DNA from: Jaenimonas drosophilae
Lineage: Eukaryota > Euglenozoa > Kinetoplastea > Trypanosomatida > Trypanosomatidae
Direction of reading: 5' to 3'
DNA length: 47,093 nucleotides
NCBI GenBank assembly: GCA_030849065.1
Contig: JASAON010001525.1
Span: forward strand, 1 to 47,093
Shown here: positions 1 through 9,616 of the stretch, piece after piece
Layout: each line of letters starts with the position of its first letter
Numbering within the stretch: the stretch's first letter is position 1
Notes under the pieces: generated by a model
What the model was told of the DNA's origin: nothing
Database searches by the model: none
What the model saw: only the letters and a program-made list of their open reading frames with translations
Translations under genes and position numbers: made by a program

Positions 1-2118
1 AAGATCCATGCGCAGCGCCTCCTCATCGGATCGCGCAAGCTCCACAGCGGGTCGTAGCCGCAGCACCTCCCTACGCAACTCTGGCAACGTCAGCGGCTGC
101 ACCTCACACGCGGAGGTGGTCGGGGAGGATGTGTTCTGCTGCACACCACTCATGGCGTCCATGGTGGCACCATCATCACCGCCACTGTTGTTGGTGTGCT
201 TGCGTGCCAGCTTGGCGCGCAACATCTCCGTCGTGGCGCGCTGGCGGTGAAGTTGGCGCTCCATCGCCACAAGACGCTCCTGCGCGGAGATCAACGCCGC
301 GCTTTGTTGCGCCACATCCTCGGCGCACTGCCGCTGATCGCTCAAAACGCTGCTTAAACGCTCCTCCGCCGAGGTCATGCGCGCCTGCACCTCGCGGAGA
401 TCTCGACGCAGCTGCTCCTGCACATCCTGACGTCGTGCAGAGATGCTGTTGTTGTTGTTGTTGTTGTTGCTGAGAAGGAGTGCGGCTGCCTCACCCCGTC
501 GCTCCATCTCCACGATGCGTTGATGTGCCACACTCAGCTGCTCCTCGAGCTCCTCCACGATGCCCGACGGTCTTCCCGGTGAGTACGAGGTTGAACGGCT
601 CGGTGGCTCCGTCGTCGTCGTTGTGTGGCGCACATGACGACGTACACGGCGCTCCAACAACAACCGATCGCGCTCATCATGCACACGCTGGAGCTCAGAC
701 AAGCACGTTGCCAATTCCTCCCGCAACAACACCAACTCTGCGTGATCTGGCACAGTGGTGGAGGGATTGCCCGTTGAGATCCCCGCTCGTGGAGTACGTA
801 GACGTGGGGTGGCGTGAAGCTTCTGCAGCTTGCTTGCAAGAACGTCTGTGCTGTTGTTGTTGTTGTTGTTGTGTGTGGGGAGGGCCAGGGCCGGGATGCG
901 AACGCTGCCACTCTGTGCCGAGCCAACAACCACGTGGGCTGACTTTGGCATCTCAACCAACTTCATCTGGAGGAGATGATCCCACAACAACGTGGCCATC
1001 TCGTGCATAAATGATGATGATGATGATGATGATGATTTTGATGCGGATGAGAGTTGCATCCAGTCGGCATCGCTGAGGAGTTTCGCGGGTAGGATGGCCA
1101 ACACGTCGTTACACATCATGCGGTCATCACTGGCGCGACGTGCCTTGTGTTGTGCCACCACCTCCTCCGCTAGACCATCCAGCTCCCGCAACTCCTCCAT
1201 CGCCATCTCCAGGAATTCACGATGCTCCAGCACCTCATCCGCCATCACATGGGGAAGAAGAGGTGCGCCACGCAGTCGGCCAACAAGACGTTCATGGCGA
1301 TGATGTGCGGCCAATCCACGCAAGGTGGATTGCAGCCAACGAAGCACGGCAAGACCAACACGTAGTGTGTTGGCGGGCTCGGGCATCTCGTACATGAGCT
1401 CCTCCTCCTTCAGTGTTTGGAGAGAGGTCCATACCACGTCTTCCTCCATCTCCGCCCACGGCACGGCCGACGTGAGGTGATGAAGTTGTGCGTGTGGCAG
1501 CAACAAGGCCAAGCTGGGCGACGTCGTGGCCAGAGATGATGATGATGATGATGTTGTTGTTGTTGTGCATGAAGATACCTCGGCAGCCCATCCTGCCAAG
1601 CGTCGCACACCATCGAGGATGCGCGCCGCACACGACTGTTCGTGCTTCTCCGCCCACACTTCAAAGTTGGACCACGCCTCCGCCTCACACGTTGTGACAA
1701 GTGCGGCAGCGATGCGCTGATCATGCGCAGCAACATCCACGCTCTTTGTGTGCTCCGCCAACTGTCGCGCGCGACGTTCTTCTTCATCGCGTTCGCTTCG
1801 CTGGAGCTCGGCGATGCGCCTTTCGCTCTCGACGACATCTTCCTGCAGGGCGTGGCGTCGCTGGAAGAGCTCGTGAAGATCCTCGGAGGTGATGCGGGGG
1901 GAGGTGTGCGCGCCATCATCATCATCATCATCGTCATCTGCACGAACACGTGTCAAGGTGCAGGTGCCGCTTGCTGAACGCGTGAGACGGAGGTGCCCAT
2001 CGTGTAGCACCACGGCATCATGATCAAGATGCTTCACTTCTGCCAACACCACATCTGCCACATTTGGCCTGCGGAAGATGATGCGATTGCCAGGGCGTGG
2101 ACGATGCTGTACGCCCAT
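1..2118 (-). CDS. Coiled-coil protein of unknown function, 3' end outside window
   Basis: An open frame runs from the ATG at 2118-2116 to the window edge without a stop, giving 706 visible residues; the C-terminus is missing. The first ~60 residues (start MGVQHRPRPGNRIIFRRP) look like a small compact domain and are followed by an Asp run. Heptad-like charged helices occur at about residues 75-125. A Trp-containing, probably helical middle follows (about 150-350), and long coiled coil resumes from about 450 to the edge. Homopeptides interrupt it: Ser runs near 195 and 360, six Asn near 415, and seven Asn at plus-strand 448-468. There is no signal peptide or membrane segment. The composition suggests a cytoskeletal or scaffold protein, but I recognise no family. 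It lacks the two motifs of the eleven upstream genes, so I treat it as a flanking gene. The start is supported by an AG after TTTGTGTTTC at 2148-2147, 28 bases upstream. Confidence 0.85.
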   Translation of the reverse strand, partial: MGVQHRPRPGNRIIFRRPNVADVVLAEVKHLDHDAVVLHDGHLRLTRSASGTCTLTRVRADDDDDDDDGAHTSPRITSEDLHELFQRRHALQEDVVESERRIAELQRSERDEEERRARQLAEHTKSVDVAAHDQRIAAALVTTCEAEAWSNFEVWAEKHEQSCAARILDGVRRLAGWAAEVSSCTTTTTSSSSSSLATTSPSLALLLPHAQLHHLTSAVPWAEMEEDVVWTSLQTLKEEELMYEMPEPANTLRVGLAVLRWLQSTLRGLAAHHRHERLVGRLRGAPLLPHVMADEVLEHREFLEMAMEELRELDGLAEEVVAQHKARRASDDRMMCNDVLAILPAKLLSDADWMQLSSASKSSSSSSSSFMHEMATLLWDHLLQMKLVEMPKSAHVVVGSAQSGSVRIPALALPTHNNNNNNSTDVLASKLQKLHATPRLRTPRAGISTGNPSTTVPDHAELVLLREELATCLSELQRVHDERDRLLLERRVRRHVRHTTTTTEPPSRSTSYSPGRPSGIVEELEEQLSVAHQRIVEMERRGEAAALLLSNNNNNNNSISARRQDVQEQLRRDLREVQARMTSAEERLSSVLSDQRQCAEDVAQQSAALISAQERLVAMERQLHRQRATTEMLRAKLARKHTNNSGGDDGATMDAMSGVQQNTSSPTTSACEVQPLTLPELRREVLRLRPAVELARSDEEALRMDL

Positions 2119-2148
2119 CTTGTATGTGTGTGTGTGTGTGCTGATGCT
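2119..2148 (-). promoter_or_regulatory. Probable splice acceptor and short (CA)n leader of coiled-coil gene
   Basis: On the minus strand a T-rich stretch ends in TTTCAG at 2148-2147, followed by a CA-dinucleotide leader that runs to within a few bases of the ATG. The pyrimidine tract is weaker than at the other genes. The assignment is inference from the kinetoplastid rule of using the first AG after a pyrimidine tract. Confidence 0.4.
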
Positions 2149-3477
2149 GAAACACAAACAGCTCTAACCTTATGAATGATGATGTAGTGAAGATGATGGT
2201 GCTGAGTGAATGAAACACATGCATGGATGTTGTTCGTGGTACGATGTGTGCGTATCATGAAGATTGTGGAGGACGTGGTTGATGTACGTTGGCTTCTCCT
2301 ACATGAGATAAGAGGCTGATGCGGCTGACGTCGTCGCAATACAAAAGGTTGCAACAGCATCTCTGACGCACGTCAACGCCGATGCTCGAAGATGGGCTGG
2401 CGTGTGTGTGTCGGAGCAAGCTCATCCACAGACACAATCATGGTGAAAAAGCAGTCATGATCATGGAAGAGCACCCAGAACAAGAAAAATATTGAAGAAA
2501 CAAAAACAAAAAAAAACATCTTGATTCATCCATATACGTATGGCCATATGTGTGCGTAGGCATGCGTTGGTGGCGATGAGAGTGGGTGGGGGGGGGGTCG
2601 TTGGACGACGCCAACAACACCAACACCGCTACATCTGCAACCACAACAGCAAGAGAAGGAAAACAAAACAGAAGAGGAGAGCATGCCAGCGTGATGCAAG
2701 AGGGATGAAAAGTATAGCGTTGCAATCTGTGCGTGTTTTCATACATGGAGCATTATTGCCACAAACATCGATGCGCGTACATCTGCACACGCGCACGTGT
2801 ATGTAGATGATGAATGTGGCAAGTGCATGGCACAGATTCAGGCCTACACAACAACAGAAACAAAGAAACAAGCAAAAAAAGAAACAACAACAACAGCACG
2901 GTTGTGAGGTGGAGATGGCCAAGAATGAGTCGGCGTCGTTGTCAATCACATAAGTGTGGTTTTCATTTATTATCAGACATCATTCATGCAAAATACTTGT
3001 GCTCCACACACATGAAGGATGCAGTTGTTGTGGTTGTTGTATGACGTCACCGGTGTGGCTCCTCACGCACACTCCGCCCGCCACCACTAAAAGAAAAGAG
3101 AGGAGATCAACGAAGCAGAGATGATGCGGATGAGGGAACTTGAATCGAAGTAACAACAAAAAAATATGAAGAAGAAGCCATACTACATGTGCGCGCGTGA
3201 TGTATCTGATATGCTGCATCTCCACTTCTGTTGGTGCGCGCACGTACGTTTTGGTGGTATTGAATGAGCAATAACGAAAAAAAGTGAAAAAACATGAATA
3301 AAACTGAAAAAAAAATGAAAAATAATGATGAATGAGGCGTGCGATTGAGTACGATGCCACTTCAGACAATCTACTCTACCAAGAACACATGCCTACGAAG
3401 TAGGATGTGAAGCAACAAGCCAACACATGAGCACCAATGTTGGTGTGTTGTCATGTGAATGTGTGTGTGTGTATGTA
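2119..3477. other. Spacer between coiled-coil gene and A2
   Basis: No gene is supported. It contains a (TG)n run at 2125-2140, a nine-G run near 2588-2596, many A-rich stretches, a TTG-like repeat at 3023-3039 and a (GT)n run at 3461-3472 just after the A2 stop. On the sense (minus) strand the spacer is rich in T and C, as expected around trans-splice acceptors. Confidence 0.6.
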
Positions 3478-5688
3478 TCATAAACACGAACCATCCCCAG
3501 TGGCAAGGAAGTCTGTGTCGTTGGGATGTTGTTGTTGCATCAATGGCCGACGGAGATGATCGCGCTCAAGCTGGGGCGAGGTTGGCAGGAGTGGCGAGAG
3601 CACATCCTCCATCTCCATCTCCGACGCGGGCTGGCCCATCAATGGCGGCGTAGGCATCGCCAATTGCACCATCGGGCGGTTCGTTTGATCGAGCAGCCAC
3701 ATGGAGCTCGCGGTGCTATCCATCGTCAAGGTATCGAGGCTCCTACGATGTTGTTGTTGTTGTTGTTGTTGCTGATGAAGAAGATGATCTTTGCCGTGGC
3801 GGAGCTGCTCGGAGAGGTTGGCAGGGAGTGTGTATGTTGGGCTCCGCTGACGTCGCAAAAAGACGTCTACGTCGTTGCGTGATGCGCAACAACCGCGACG
3901 GTGTGCGGGTGAAGAAGTACCAAAGCTGCTGGCAGAGCTACACACACTCATGGCTCGGTGATGAGCATGAGATGTGGCGGATGAGGTGGCTGTGGATGGT
4001 GGTGCGTGCATCAAGCGTGGTGGCAAACGTGTTGGGGAGGCAATGCGCTGCTCCGGCGATGGCATCAGATCCTCCATCACGAGGTGCTCCATGCTCAAGT
4101 TGAGGCTGCCATCATCAACGGAAGAATGCCGGCTGCTCTCTCTCTCCTCCACGGGCACCTCCACCACCGCGGCGGGCGTTGATACCAACGACATGGCCGG
4201 CGGCATGGGCAACGGTGTGGGGTGGCCTGCACGTACGTGGCGCTGATCAACCAACCACGCCTGACTGAGCTCTGCCACACCACCACCAACCACAACAACA
4301 CCGCCAACAACATCAACCTCATCATCATCATCCTCTTCACCAAAAGCGGGAAGAGGGCCCATCGCCTTGCGTAGATTGGCGAGCGCGCTACTTTCCACGG
4401 GTGCTGAATCAGATGTGCCAGTGATGTCGGTGCTCTCTCCGGGCAGCATCGCCTCCACGGCGGTGATGGACTCAAAGTGCATCGCGTAGATGCTGCGCTG
4501 AATAAAAGATGATGGCGCATGCGCATCATCAACGCTCAGCGCACCGCCACCAACGCCACTGAAGATGTTGCGGCTATCATTTTGTGAGTCGGTGCGTGCG
4601 AGCCAACAACCACGCTCGAGGGTCAGGCTGGAATCGATGCGCGACATGGTGCCATCGTGATCGTGTTGGGTGGCGAGGCTGCCACGGCTGCTGGTGCTGG
4701 CGGAGTAGAGGTCGGCAGAGTTGAGGTGGCTCTCACCCATCACAACCATGGCGGTGTTGTTGTTGTTGGATATGTTGCGGAAGGGCGTCAGGGAGGAGAT
4801 GCGGTGCGACGCAGAATGATGATGATGATGATGATGATGGCGATGGTGATGATGTTGATGATGTGTGTGGCGTGTGTGGGGTTGTGTGCTGGAGGAGCTC
4901 AACAGGGTGAGGTGGCCGAGCTCCTCGTTGGGGAGATCATCCGCCTCCTCGGCGACCCCACGTCGCTGCACCTGTGGCGCGTGAGATGACGTGGATGGCA
5001 GTGGTGAGCTGTTGCTGTTGTTGAGGTGGTTGGTTGTGGCGGGTGTCCCTTCAAATGGTGTGCTGTCGTGGAGGGCGGAGAGGTTGCTGGCCACGGATGG
5101 GATCATCAGTGATGAGTGAAATGGCACGAGCACCGGTGAGAGGAGCGCGAGACGCGGTGGCGTTGTTGGCGTGGAGGCATCGCCCGACGATGTCGGCGGT
5201 GCGCGCACGCCGCAATCACGATGTTGGGAGCGATGCAGCTCACGCAGTTGATCCTCTTGTACCTCAATGGGCTGACCCATCATCACACGCTCGCCATCCA
5301 TCTTGTTGTTGTTGTTGTTGTTGTTGTGAGTGGCGATGGAAAACGATGGAGGTGCGGCCACGGAAGGACCCCACAAACGCGCAGATCCCAGCGCACCACG
5401 CGTTGATTGCGGAGGTGGCGGCAGCCGGCTCATGTTGGCGCTGGAGCTCACGCGACGCATCGAGGCGGCAGATGAATGAAGCGAGGTGGCCAACGCACAT
5501 GTCGAGGTGGTGTTGATGGGGTGTGGCGTGGTGGTGGAAGAGGAGGGGCTCATCTTCATGCTCCTTCGCGGGTGCGCGTGCGGTGTTGGGGCGGCGGAGA
5601 GCGGCAGCGCAAAGAGCGGCAACGTTGACGGTATTGGTGCCTCGCCACGTGCAGAGGTGTTGGCGGTGTTGCCAGATCTGGGCAGCAT
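3478..5688 (-). CDS. A2: tandem-family protein with motifs 1 and 2, 736 aa
   Basis: Function is unknown. From the ATG at 5688 the protein has 736 residues (start MLPRSGNTAN). It is Ser/Pro/Thr-rich with no signal peptide or membrane segment. Seven Asn lie near 122-128, a His-rich run near 275-291, an Asp/Glu patch near 451-456 and eight Gln near 640-647. Motif 1 is MHFESITAVEAML at about 403-415; motif 2 is LANLRKAMGPLPAF about 20 residues later. Both match A3 best (motif 1 RFDSLTQVENVL; motif 2 RHAMG), and A3 is the adjacent gene. The frame stays open upstream to an ATG at 5940, but that extension is encoded by CA-repeat and pyrimidine-rich DNA that looks like a leader. I prefer 5688; 5940 is the alternative if splicing occurs further upstream. 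Confidence 0.8.
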   Translation of the reverse strand: MLPRSGNTANTSARGEAPIPSTLPLFALPLSAAPTPHAHPRRSMKMSPSSSTTTPHPINTTSTCALATSLHSSAASMRRVSSSANMSRLPPPPQSTRGALGSARLWGPSVAAPPSFSIATHNNNNNNNKMDGERVMMGQPIEVQEDQLRELHRSQHRDCGVRAPPTSSGDASTPTTPPRLALLSPVLVPFHSSLMIPSVASNLSALHDSTPFEGTPATTNHLNNSNSSPLPSTSSHAPQVQRRGVAEEADDLPNEELGHLTLLSSSSTQPHTRHTHHQHHHHRHHHHHHHHSASHRISSLTPFRNISNNNNTAMVVMGESHLNSADLYSASTSSRGSLATQHDHDGTMSRIDSSLTLERGCWLARTDSQNDSRNIFSGVGGGALSVDDAHAPSSFIQRSIYAMHFESITAVEAMLPGESTDITGTSDSAPVESSALANLRKAMGPLPAFGEEDDDDEVDVVGGVVVVGGGVAELSQAWLVDQRHVRAGHPTPLPMPPAMSLVSTPAAVVEVPVEERESSRHSSVDDGSLNLSMEHLVMEDLMPSPEQRIASPTRLPPRLMHAPPSTATSSATSHAHHRAMSVCSSASSFGTSSPAHRRGCCASRNDVDVFLRRQRSPTYTLPANLSEQLRHGKDHLLHQQQQQQQQHRRSLDTLTMDSTASSMWLLDQTNRPMVQLAMPTPPLMGQPASEMEMEDVLSPLLPTSPQLERDHLRRPLMQQQHPNDTDFLATGDGSCL

Positions 5689-5791
5689 CGGCCAATGAAG
5701 GACGCGTGCGTCGTGATGATGATGTGCGTGTGTGTGAGGGTGGATGGATATATGCGGAGGAGTGGAGCCACACACACACACATGTGCTACT
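5689..5791 (-). promoter_or_regulatory. Probable leader and splice acceptor of A2
   Basis: A pyrimidine tract at about 5840-5822 (minus strand CCTTCATCTTTGTTTCTC) is followed by AG at 5791-5790 and again at 5788-5787. The leader then holds CA/TG repeats and a short upstream ATG at 5783-5781 in another frame. A second candidate is the (CT)n tract at 6100-6082 with its first AG at 6014-6013, which would make the in-frame ATG at 5940 the first one available. Confidence 0.35.
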
Positions 5792-6081
5792 TCATGAAGA
5801 TTAATAATGAGAGTGTTGGCGAGAAACAAAGATGAAGGGCTCAGTGAAGTACGTGAGTGTGGCAAACACACGGCAGCAACACATGTGCATGACATGAATA
5901 CCAGGGTGATGATAGAAAAGGTGCCACACTGGGGCAGCATGTTAGCTCCATCGTTGCGTCATTCGTTTTGAGGGGGGCAATGGAAGAGCAGATGGCATCG
6001 TACATCCGCACGCTTGCACATCAACACATGCCACCCCAGAACACACACACACAGACGCATAGATAGGAAAAGATATTAAGT

Positions 6082-6100
6082 GAGAGAGAGAGAGAGAGAG
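6082..6100 (+). repeat. (GA)n run, sense-strand CT tract
   Basis: A 19-base GA dinucleotide run, reading CT on the sense strand. It could serve as an alternative pyrimidine tract for A2 trans-splicing. Confidence 0.8.
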
Positions 6101-6900
6101 TGATAGTCATGGATCATCGATTATCATGCGGGAGCTCACGAATCAGTCGTTCTTGCGCACAGCATCACCCAAACAAACAACGTTTGCCTGGAGCACACAC
6201 AAAAAAAGTTCTGCTGACGTTTTTTTTCTCCTTTAGAACTCATAAGAGGGCTTAAATACTGCGTATGTGCGGTCCTGCGCACCGCTTGGAGGAGGTACTC
6301 GTCATCAACAACAAAAAAAACCGCAACAACAGCAACGAGTTACATCCACCAGCGAACATGCATAAAGAAGAAGTGCAGCAGCCACAAAACAACAACAACA
6401 AAAAAAATCAGGAAGAACATACACATAAACACACATGCCAGGAAGTGATGTTGTTTGGAGAGATCGCTGGCCCAACCATGGAAAGTGAAGAAGATGAAAG
6501 CGGAACAGAGCAACAATCAGGAGCACATGTACTCTCATCATTCATCACGTCGTCATGATCATCCTTGTTTCTGTGTGCGCGTGTGTGCGTGTATGTGTGT
6601 GGTGTTGTCGGGTGCGTGAGCTCATCATACCCTCTTCCAGCAACGCACACGTGAAGCGCGTCGTGTGAGTGCCTTGAGAGAAGAAGAGGGAGATGAGCTG
6701 CTCCCCGCATACACCACATACCAACCAACGCAACAGAAACAACGTGGTCGTACAAGGTGATTGAATCAATACGAGTACGAAGAAAGAAGAAGAGGATTGG
6801 CAATCCATGTGGACCGTGATGATGGCGCACGTGCGTGCATGAATGGCGGCCACCAACACGCATCTCTCCTTGGGAGAGTGCGCATCATCCGTCGCTTACG

Positions 6901-6936
6901 CTGCATTTTTTTTTTTGGGGGGGGGGGGGGATGCAG
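6901..6936. repeat. T11-G14 block flanked by 6-bp inverted repeat
   Basis: CTGCAT at 6901-6906 and ATGCAG at 6931-6936 are reverse complements and enclose a run of T (6906-6916) followed by a run of G (6917-6930). It lies in the spacer beyond the A3 stop. Confidence 0.75.
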
Positions 6937-8086
6937 AGCCCGTGCGAGGTATACAATGTGTGCCGCGTAGCCACCAACACACACAAAAAAACAGAAGAAG
7001 CATGTGGAGGGAATACGCGCGCACACACACATCGCAGCTTTGTAGGGCAGAACATCTCTGGCGAAAAGAGAAGAACATCAATCACAAACGTACAAAAAAA
7101 AACAAGAAGAGAAAAATAAAACGGAAGGCACGCGTTCATCCAAACACAACCGCCGATTGCGTGGTGCGGAGTCAGCATGGTTGGCTCCATCACCAACAAC
7201 ACTGCAGGGAGATGATGATGATGATGATGATGATGGCAGGAAACGCTGCCAGACCTCACTTTGGCACGCATGGAACAGCAACAACAACGACAACGAAGGA
7301 AAACCATGGGAAACATAATACGCGCATCCACGAACACAACCACTCCAACACCCAAGAGCTTGCGGTGTGCTTAGCAACATCTCCATGATTGTATGTACGT
7401 GTGTGAGGTGGCTAAGAATGTAGTCGCAATATTGCCGCCATCTTGTAAGTTGAGATGAAGTTGGCGGCGGGAGAGTCAATGTGGCCCATTATTGGCATGA
7501 AACATCACCTCCACCAACAACACACTCGCAAGAAACAAACAGAAAAAAAAAACAAAAAAAAAAGAAGCAAGCGCCACGCGCGAGGAGGATGGAGGATGCG
7601 GCGAAGTAGATATACGAAAACGTACGGGAAGAAGAAAGGCCGAACGAAACGAGAAAAAAAAAGCGCCACAAACACCCCTGTTTTGAGAGGAGGTGGAGGA
7701 GCATCATCACTGGAGAGCGCAACCTGTTCGATGCCATCGCGCACAACATCATTCATTGCTGGTTGGCGAGGAGGAGGAGGAGGAGGGAGGGGGAGGAAGA
7801 AGAGGGGAGGAGGAGGAGGAGGAGGAAGAGAATCGCCAGCCATCGCCACCAACACAACGCGCGCTGTTGCACGTGGGAAAAAGATGTACGGCATCATTGA
7901 TTGAATGATGGATGCAGCTCACGGAGGAAATAGCAGTCACACCATCACAAAAGAAGAAGAAGAGGAAGCAGGAGGTTCGCATTGGTCTATGTACCGGCGT
8001 AGAACATATCCCACACACGAAGGAAGTACGCACAATAAAGAGAAGATAAATGAACCCTTACAACACCAGCTACCCTGCTGGCTGAG

Positions 8087-8112
8087 CAACAACAACAACA
8101 ACAACAACAACA
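8087..8112 (+). repeat. (CAA)n microsatellite in A3 3' flank
   Basis: About eight CAA units on the plus strand, reading TTG on the sense strand, start 10 bases downstream of the A3 stop. The orientation is opposite to repeats inside the coding regions. Confidence 0.85.
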
Positions 8113-8122
8113 CGAAGGCTCT

Positions 8123-9526
8123 CTATCGAGCGGAGAGCTCACTCAGCTCATCTCCCGGATCATCAGGACCTCCACGTGAGTGAATGGAAGAGCGCGAGGG
8201 AAAACACCGTCGCTGCGGTGATGGAGCGGGCGAAGTAGAGCTACCGCCGGTACCACAACGCGAGCTGAAAGAGCTGGCGTTGCTGCTCTTCCCCGGAAAG
8301 CGCGAGGAGTGCAGCGATACACTCACGCTGGGCAGCAACAAACGGCCATCGACGCGCGCACTGTTGCTGACGGGCGAGCGATGCACCAAATTAAGAAAAT
8401 GTTTGCATGTGTGGTCATGATCTTCATGTACTGCCTGCATCGAGAGGCTCTCCTCGCGCACAATGGCGGGGAGCGAGCTGCGCCCGCTGTATGCGCCACT
8501 TCCATCTTTTCTTTCTGAGAAGCCCATGTGGCCCATGGCGTGGCGCACTTGTTGTAGTGAATCGCTAATCGGCACGGCACCGACCAGTGAGTAGTCCGCG
8601 GAGCTCCCGCCATCTTCTTGCTCCATCTCCTCCAACACGTTTTCCACCTGCGTGAGGGAGTCAAAGCGGAGGTCGTGGCTGGTGTTGGTGCTCGTGAGTG
8701 CCACACGTTGCAAACCATCTCCCCCGCCGCCCACACTGCTGTACGCGTGTGGGGCCCACCAACGCAACACCGCGGCGTGAGTCTTGTGCGTCGCGACGGG
8801 AGGCAGTGTCAGTCGCAGGCTCACATCTAGCTCGGCGGCTGATTCTACACGATGTGTGTGTGGCGCTCTCTCCGCCAACGTCGCCTCGCGTTTGCCCGAG
8901 GAGGAGCTCCGGCGGCGGTGATGGCGGCGTCGCGGCTCACTGTGCGGGTCAGGCGAGCGCTGCATCGCCATGGCACGCGCACTGCCGCTGTTGTGCCGTG
9001 CGAGCGGGCGGAGGTGCGGCACCCCGCCACTTCCGCACGATGGCCGCGAGGCGGATGAGTTCAGCCCCGAGCCGAGAGATCCCGAGCGCCGCCACGACCC
9101 GCCGTTGCTGCCGCTCGCGAGGCTGGGGCAGTCCATGAATGTAACAACGCTCCCCGACGCACTGCGAAGTGTGGTGGCGGGCAGCAACTCCTGCCCTGGT
9201 GTGTTGCTGCCAACCACAGCCCCAACACCTCCGCGTGTTGTGCCATCCAGCTTCGGGGGCATCTTGGCCCACCACTGTTGTAGATGCGTGCTGCTGAGCT
9301 GTGGTGGTGGCGGCGAAGGTGGTGTTGGGGTGTGCGCGCGATGATGTGGCGGGTAGTGGAGCTGCGATAGCGTGCCAACGAGACTGACGTTGGAGCTGGT
9401 GAGATCAGAGTCGCTGCGGTGCAGCACCGAATTGCCGAAATGTGGGTGGCGGCCTGACGCGTGTGCGCCACAGTCTGGGCGTGTTGTTGAGGCCTCGGCC
9501 AATGAAGTAGGTGGTGAGGAGGCCAT
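8123..9526 (-). CDS. A3: tandem-family protein with motifs 1 and 2, 467 aa
   Basis: Function is unknown. The protein starts MASSPPTSLAEAS and is rich in Ser, Gly, Pro and His. It has a basic patch near 199-213 (RRRHHRRRSSSS type) and no membrane segment. Motif 1 is LRFDSLTQVENVL at 286-298; motif 2 is LQQVRHAMGHMGF at 324-336. The order and roughly 25-residue spacing resemble A2. The motif-1 core SLTQV is also in A10. An S-P-Q-R-R site lies near 436-440. The tail S-I-H-S-R-G-G-P at 447-454 resembles S-R-G-S-P near the end of A9. The start is the first ATG after an AG at 9604-9603 and is well supported. The conserved blocks make it very unlikely to be a chance frame, although most of the length is low complexity. 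Confidence 0.85.
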   Translation of the reverse strand: MASSPPTSLAEASTTRPDCGAHASGRHPHFGNSVLHRSDSDLTSSNVSLVGTLSQLHYPPHHRAHTPTPPSPPPPQLSSTHLQQWWAKMPPKLDGTTRGGVGAVVGSNTPGQELLPATTLRSASGSVVTFMDCPSLASGSNGGSWRRSGSLGSGLNSSASRPSCGSGGVPHLRPLARHNSGSARAMAMQRSPDPHSEPRRRHHRRRSSSSGKREATLAERAPHTHRVESAAELDVSLRLTLPPVATHKTHAAVLRWWAPHAYSSVGGGGDGLQRVALTSTNTSHDLRFDSLTQVENVLEEMEQEDGGSSADYSLVGAVPISDSLQQVRHAMGHMGFSERKDGSGAYSGRSSLPAIVREESLSMQAVHEDHDHTCKHFLNLVHRSPVSNSARVDGRLLLPSVSVSLHSSRFPGKSSNASSFSSRCGTGGSSTSPAPSPQRRCFPSRSSIHSRGGPDDPGDELSELSAR

Positions 9527-9616
9527 GAGGTATGATTGTGCGTGTGTGTGTGTGTAAGAACAAAATAAATAAAAAACGTTTGGCGTGGATATTGTTAAGT
9601 TGCTCAGAGAGAGAGT
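9527..9616 (-). promoter_or_regulatory. Probable splice acceptor and (CA)n leader of A3
   Basis: Minus-strand CCTCACTCTCTCTCTGAG places an acceptor AG at 9604-9603, giving a 76-base leader. The leader contains a second T-rich tract and a CA-dinucleotide run at 9555-9542 close to the ATG. This is inference from sequence layout. Confidence 0.5.

Larger units (their letters stand above)
5689..8122. other. Spacer between A2 and A3
   Basis: No gene is supported over 2.4 kb. It contains (GA)n at 6082-6100, a T11-G14 block at 6906-6930 bracketed by a 6-bp inverted repeat, (GAT)8 at about 7211-7234, a GGA-rich stretch at about 7769-7832, and (CAA)8 at about 8087-8110 just beyond the A3 stop. Open frames here are short or made of repeats. 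Confidence 0.6.
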
